From Paramacrobiotus metropolitanus (Eukaryota > Tardigrada > Eutardigrada > Parachela > Macrobiotidae): a stretch of DNA of 64,000 nucleotides. The notes beneath the pieces are model-generated. The model was not told where the DNA came from, ran no database searches, and was given only the letters and a program-made list of their open reading frames with translations. The stretch spans positions 186,001-250,000 of the forward strand of contig NW_026570266.1 in the NCBI RefSeq assembly GCF_019649055.1, written 5' to 3'. Position 1 is the first letter of the stretch. Every line of letters starts with the position of its first letter. Positions 60,239-64,000 of this stretch are shown here, one piece after another. A program made the position numbers and the translations under genes.

Positions 60239-61038
60239 CTTGACGATTCGGTCAGTAAGCCGAACCGCCAGCGGTCCAGCCATCCGCAGCATAGAGGAGA
60301 CGGATGGGAATCACTTTACACCAACGTCTCCATGGATGTCAATAGAAATTCCCCAAGACGTTAACTTCCAACGAAATCCCCGTATATGAATTGTAAAAGC
60401 AGACATCCACAATACTTTGTTTATTCTAATCATTAGTTATTCCGAAAGAATTCCAAAAGCGCAACAAGAGCGACATTTTCGGGGCGGGATGCGTTTAGGT
60501 GGACAATACTCAGTGAACGGCACACAACAGCCGACTCCGCGAGTGGAACAGTGGGTCAGTGGTAGCACAATGTAGCGCGCTTGTCGAGTGGAGCAACAGC
60601 AGAGAGCGGTATGTGACAGAGAGTGGCCATGCCGGGCCAGACAGGCCGGTGTTGTATTGCCGCCGGCGCACTCGAGTTGAAGGGTAATCTGCGGGACAAT
60701 GCCGATATCCACTGTACGGCTGCGTACTTCACGAAACCCGACCGCGGCTCATCCGCCAGTCAGTGTATGTGTGCGTGATACGGCAGCAACACATGATAAT
60801 CCGCTGGCCGGCATTGATGGCCGGCGTGTCGGATGGTGTCGCCTTTATCGCTGCGTGTGCACGCGCGGCCAACCGGCCACCTTGACAATGCTAGCAGCAG
60901 CAGGCAGTCGCTGCAAGCAGTGTACGGTACGTCATCTACACTTACGTATACTAATGGCGAGCGTTTACACTGGGGATACATTACGCTACGCTGCTTCGGA
61001 TGCGTAACGGCACAGTTTTGCCGAGTCATCGCCTACAG
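60239..61038. other. Upstream flank of the chitin-binding gene
   Basis: GC content rises at 60.44-61.0 kb and several short frames appear on both strands (60437-60712, 60699-61007, 60760-61029). They overlap one another, have no domain and no splice signals that join them, and were not called. A promoter is probably in this span. Confidence 0.35.
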
Positions 61039-61338
61039 TACGAGGAGGAATAAAGCATCTTCGGTAGCGCGTTCGAATGTCAAGACTCTTTGAACACTGC
61101 GTTGAGTGTGCGACGGCATGATTCTCTTAACAGCCAACCGTGGAAGGTTGCCCATATACGTGCAACGTGACCGTCACCCGTGGATGAGTGCTGTGATTGA
61201 CAGTGGCCAAGTTAAATGTGGACTACCAGCCTTCCGCAGTTCACTGTTAAGAGAATCATGCTGTTGCGCACTCAACGCAGTGTTCAAAGAGTCTTGGCAT
61301 TCGAACGCGCTACCGAAGATGCTTGGCTCCTCCTCGTA
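61039..61338. repeat. Inverted repeat, about 110-bp arms
   Basis: 61039-61147 is repeated in inverse orientation at 61229-61338, about 90 percent identical, with an 80-bp spacer. Shared blocks include GCATCTTCGGTAGCGCG, ACTCTTTGAACACTGCGTTG and GATTCTCTTAACAG. It is a hairpin-forming element of unknown type; no target duplication was found. Reading frames across it are not called. Confidence 0.8.
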
Positions 61339-63098
61339 TGCTCGCAGTGCGTACGTCCTAGCTGTCTAATTTTTTACAGGGTATTCAATAGTTTCCTAAA
61401 CTTCATACTCACCATTGTTAAATTTCAGAATGTGCTACAACTCATCGCCTAATTTGTTTTGTCGGATCAAAATAGTCCTGAAATTTGGCTCATAAAGGTC
61501 CTCACTCAAGTTTTTGACTTGACCACCGAAACTCACTCGGAGCACCAAAGCTTTAGGTTTTTTCACCTTAAGCATGAGTTTGATTGGTACTCAAACCTTC
61601 TGCCGGTATCATTATATCGGTCCATATCCGTTGGTGGGGGTGTGTAGCCGCAAAGCGTCGATCCGGACCGAAACCACACTGTGAATTTTAAACTGGTTTC
61701 GGTCGAATTTTGGGTCGAAAGTACGCTTTGATTTGTATTACAAGCTGCGCTTTCTACTTGTTTATGTTTTTCTAAAGGATCAAATTTAAATGGTTGTTTT
61801 CTGTTGCTTCCTCGGCTTTTAGCTTCTTTGATTGGATTGTTATGGTTACCAGACATATCGTTATTCAATTCTTCAAGCTAATATTTTTGCCAGCTAACGA
61901 TTCCGCTGGACAAGAGCAGTACTATGCTGCTGCTGTTGTGATTGCTCCTGGGCGCTGAACCTTGCGTATTCGTATGAGCCAGGTAACTACTGCACTAGTT
62001 TACCGGCACCCTTGGTTGTTCTTTTACCTGACTTTGGAAATCACGCATTTGCCGTCTGCAAACGTACTGTTTATGTGACGCGGTAGTTTCTAGTGGACGG
62101 AGCCTAAACCATGTGAAATCTAAAATTCCCTAAAGGCACATTCTTAGGGTAGTAACGGTACCGACTTGCTTACTTTGAGCAGCGAAAAATTTCGTGTATG
62201 TCCAAATACGAGAAAATGCGTGCTACCATTTCGATGGGCAAAGTGTGAAACGGGCACAGGGAGTGGCTTTCCTTGATGAGTGCTTGCATTATGCGAACTT
62301 GATGGCAAACCCGGTCATACAAATAATCGATTCGATCTTTGGCTAAAATGGGATCGAGATAATCTCAGGCGAACCGCAACAGCCTTAGTGTTGCAAAACC
62401 TTGAAAATAATATCTGTTGCCAACAAAATTTTGCTCTTCGTACATGTTAAACTACTGGACGAGTGGCAGAACTACCGGTAATTTAGCAAGGCTGTAGTAA
62501 ACAGTGCAAGAATGCAAGTGCACAAAACATGTATTAATTTTGTTTGTTGTACGGTCCAATGCAATCGGTGTTGGGTACGTACCGTACAACGAGCAATACT
62601 GAGACAACGCAGTGATATTAAACGTCGCCGTTAAGTTTAACATCGTCGTCAAAGCCGACAGCTGCAGGGCAGGCATAACAGCAGAAGTTTAGAGCATGTA
62701 CGTTAGCTAAATATACGCGCTCCTAACAACATGTTGATCACGCAACGTTCACGATATAAATGCCGTGATCTGCTTGCAAAACTATTAATAGTCAGGAAGC
62801 AGCACTTTTAAACAGATACCCTTACCTTAATCTGCCGCAGCCAACTGGAAAAAGCGCAGCACTACGCAGGTATTGTAAGATTGCATGATCTGCATGTACG
62901 GTAAATTGTCGTTTGTATGGTTGATAGATGTAATTGTTCTTTCTTTTTGCGTATTTTGCACTGTATAAATGCAATCGGGTAGCAAGTGAGGGTCACACTC
63001 GCACTGTTTATAGGTTTCCCTCAACACCCAAACAGGATTTCTTGTCAGCAAGTTCCTGTGAGTCGTGGAGCAACGCTGTGTACGCCTTGGGTCCGATA
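61339..63098. other. Intergenic upstream of the third F-box gene
   Basis: Short frames only (61459-61868, 62452-62676). No repeat or RNA gene is recognised. The last 140 bp contain the probable core promoter of the F-box gene. Confidence 0.4.
62965..62971 (+). promoter_or_regulatory. TATA-like box of the third F-box gene
   Basis: TATAAAT occurs about 130 bp before the likely ATG at 63099. Spacing allows a short 5' untranslated leader. Chance occurrence in AT-rich DNA cannot be excluded. Confidence 0.35.
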
Positions 63099-64000
63099 AT
63101 GCAGGACTCTTGCGAATCCGCAGACAACCAGCGCCTGTGCCCAGCCCACACTTTACCGATTGAACTCGTAGCCCGCATTTTTTCTTTCCTGGATATATTT
63201 GACATCTCACTTTGCTCTGCGTAAGTCAGCCGAGTGTGACCGAGTAAAAATTCCGGCTCAACAATTAATTTCGATTATTTATAATGCAAGCACCATATCC
63301 GTTGTTATTGTATCACAGAGTATGCAGGCGATGGGAAGTTATCGCTAAGAATTCTCCATTGGTCGGCAAAATTGTCATCGTCGATCTCAAGAAATGGCGT
63401 AATAACCGCTGTGATGAATATACGTGTCCAGAATGGCGGATAACCGGAAACAAAGAACTGAGAGGAGAACGTCTGCTGAAGCATTTCATCACACTAGCCA
63501 CACGCCACGTGGTTTTACGCTGGCCTCTGGACTCTTCCCTACCAGAACCGAAGTTATGCATAAGTCATCCGGATCAAAACCCTGATATGTTCAGCACACA
63601 CTATCACTGCAATTACAGCGGTTCGATCGATCTGGACGTCATCACGGAGATTCTTCAGCGGCTACAGCGCAGTCTTGGCAACGTGATCGTATCGCTAACG
63701 TTGCAAAATGTAAAGCTCTGCACAAATGATATGGCTCTGGTTCCCCATAGTTTTCCCATGGTGCACTACAGTCATGTCCAGGTTTACTGCCATATCAAAC
63801 CCAGCGACTATGGACACTATCCCAAGCCGATTGTTCTGCGCGTTGAGATTGATCGGAAAACTCTGAAGGGAGACGACCTTGAGCCCCTCAAGGATGCATG
63901 TATGAACTACATATGTTTTCGTTACTTTAATCTTTTTTTGCCTGCGTTGTCACCAGAGGAACAAACTTGCATGGATAGAGTGCTGCGGTCACATCAGAAA
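63099..64000 (+). CDS. F-box protein gene 3, cut by the window edge
   Basis: Exon 1 is 63099-63220 (ATG at 63099, donor CTGC-GTAAGT) and exon 2 runs from 63319 (acceptor TATCACAG) past the window end; phase fits. The F-box crosses the junction: LPIELVARIFSFLDIFDISL, then VCRRWEVIAKNSP. Next come KIVIVDLKKW, ATRHVVLRWP and SLTLQNVKLC, the same landmarks as the 42-kb gene, and FNLFLPALSPEEQTCMDRVL near the edge. In SCF ubiquitin ligases the F-box binds SKP1 and the C-terminal part picks the substrate; here that part has leucine-rich-like strands but no named domain. It lacks the Tudor-like N-terminus of genes 1 and 2. An upstream in-frame extension to 62934 is possible but less likely. Confidence 0.8.

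Noticed and set aside
60699-61029. Overlapping plus and minus frames at 60.7-61.0 kb
   Set aside because: They compete on both strands, lack domains and splice support, and the region is locally GC-rich.
1-64000. tRNA or rRNA genes
   Set aside because: I looked for the GGTTCGAANCC-type arm and paired stems and saw nothing convincing by eye; a covariance-model search would be decisive.

Overview
This is a eukaryotic nuclear window, almost certainly from an invertebrate animal and most likely an ecdysozoan. Genes are split by short GT-AG introns (often 50-150 bp), and protein families are animal-like: LIM, F-box, ZZ and MYND zinc fingers, Kelch, and a chitin-binding type-2 matrix protein. Transposons are of animal type. 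I see no CRISPR array, rRNA or convincing tRNA. A tardigrade or crustacean would fit, but the sequence alone does not decide it. Exons were joined by hand from splice sites and reading phase, so they are models.

Layout. 1-3.4 kb holds two inverted-repeat elements. 3.4-4.8 kb is a LIM-domain gene (-). 5.4-14.04 kb is copy A of a large dispersed repeat, interrupted by a gag-only LTR element, a decayed gag, a Merlin-like transposase fragment and a MITE. 14.1-17.0 kb is F-box gene 1 (+). 18.9-19.5 kb is a small secreted-protein gene (-). 20.2-25.5 kb is repeat copy B, followed by a ZZ zinc-finger exon (+). 27.8-34.1 kb is copy C, carrying a hAT-type MITE and, in a 2.3-kb insert, a broken small gene. 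36.0-38.6 kb is F-box gene 2 (+). 39.6-41.0 kb is a Mutator-like element. 41.9-42.65 kb holds pieces of another F-box family gene on opposite strands. 45.7-46.3 kb is a secreted Thr/Ser-rich protein (+). 47.25-54.5 kb is one seven-exon gene (-) predicted to encode kinase, Kelch, TPR, Sel1 and MYND modules in one 1563-residue protein. 55.6-60.2 kb is a six-exon chitin-binding matrix protein gene (-). 63.1 kb to the edge is a third F-box gene (+), cut by the window.

The most notable finding is the kinase-Kelch-TPR-Sel1-MYND fusion: all six exon junctions keep phase and 4692 coding nucleotides divide evenly. Second is a local set of divergent F-box genes in which both paralogs of one type carry a disabling lesion, at different sites. 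Third is a set of transposon insertions dated against one another by empty sites in sister repeat copies. No operon-like cooperation is expected; shared themes are proteins with protein-protein interaction or ubiquitin-ligase domains, and secreted matrix proteins.
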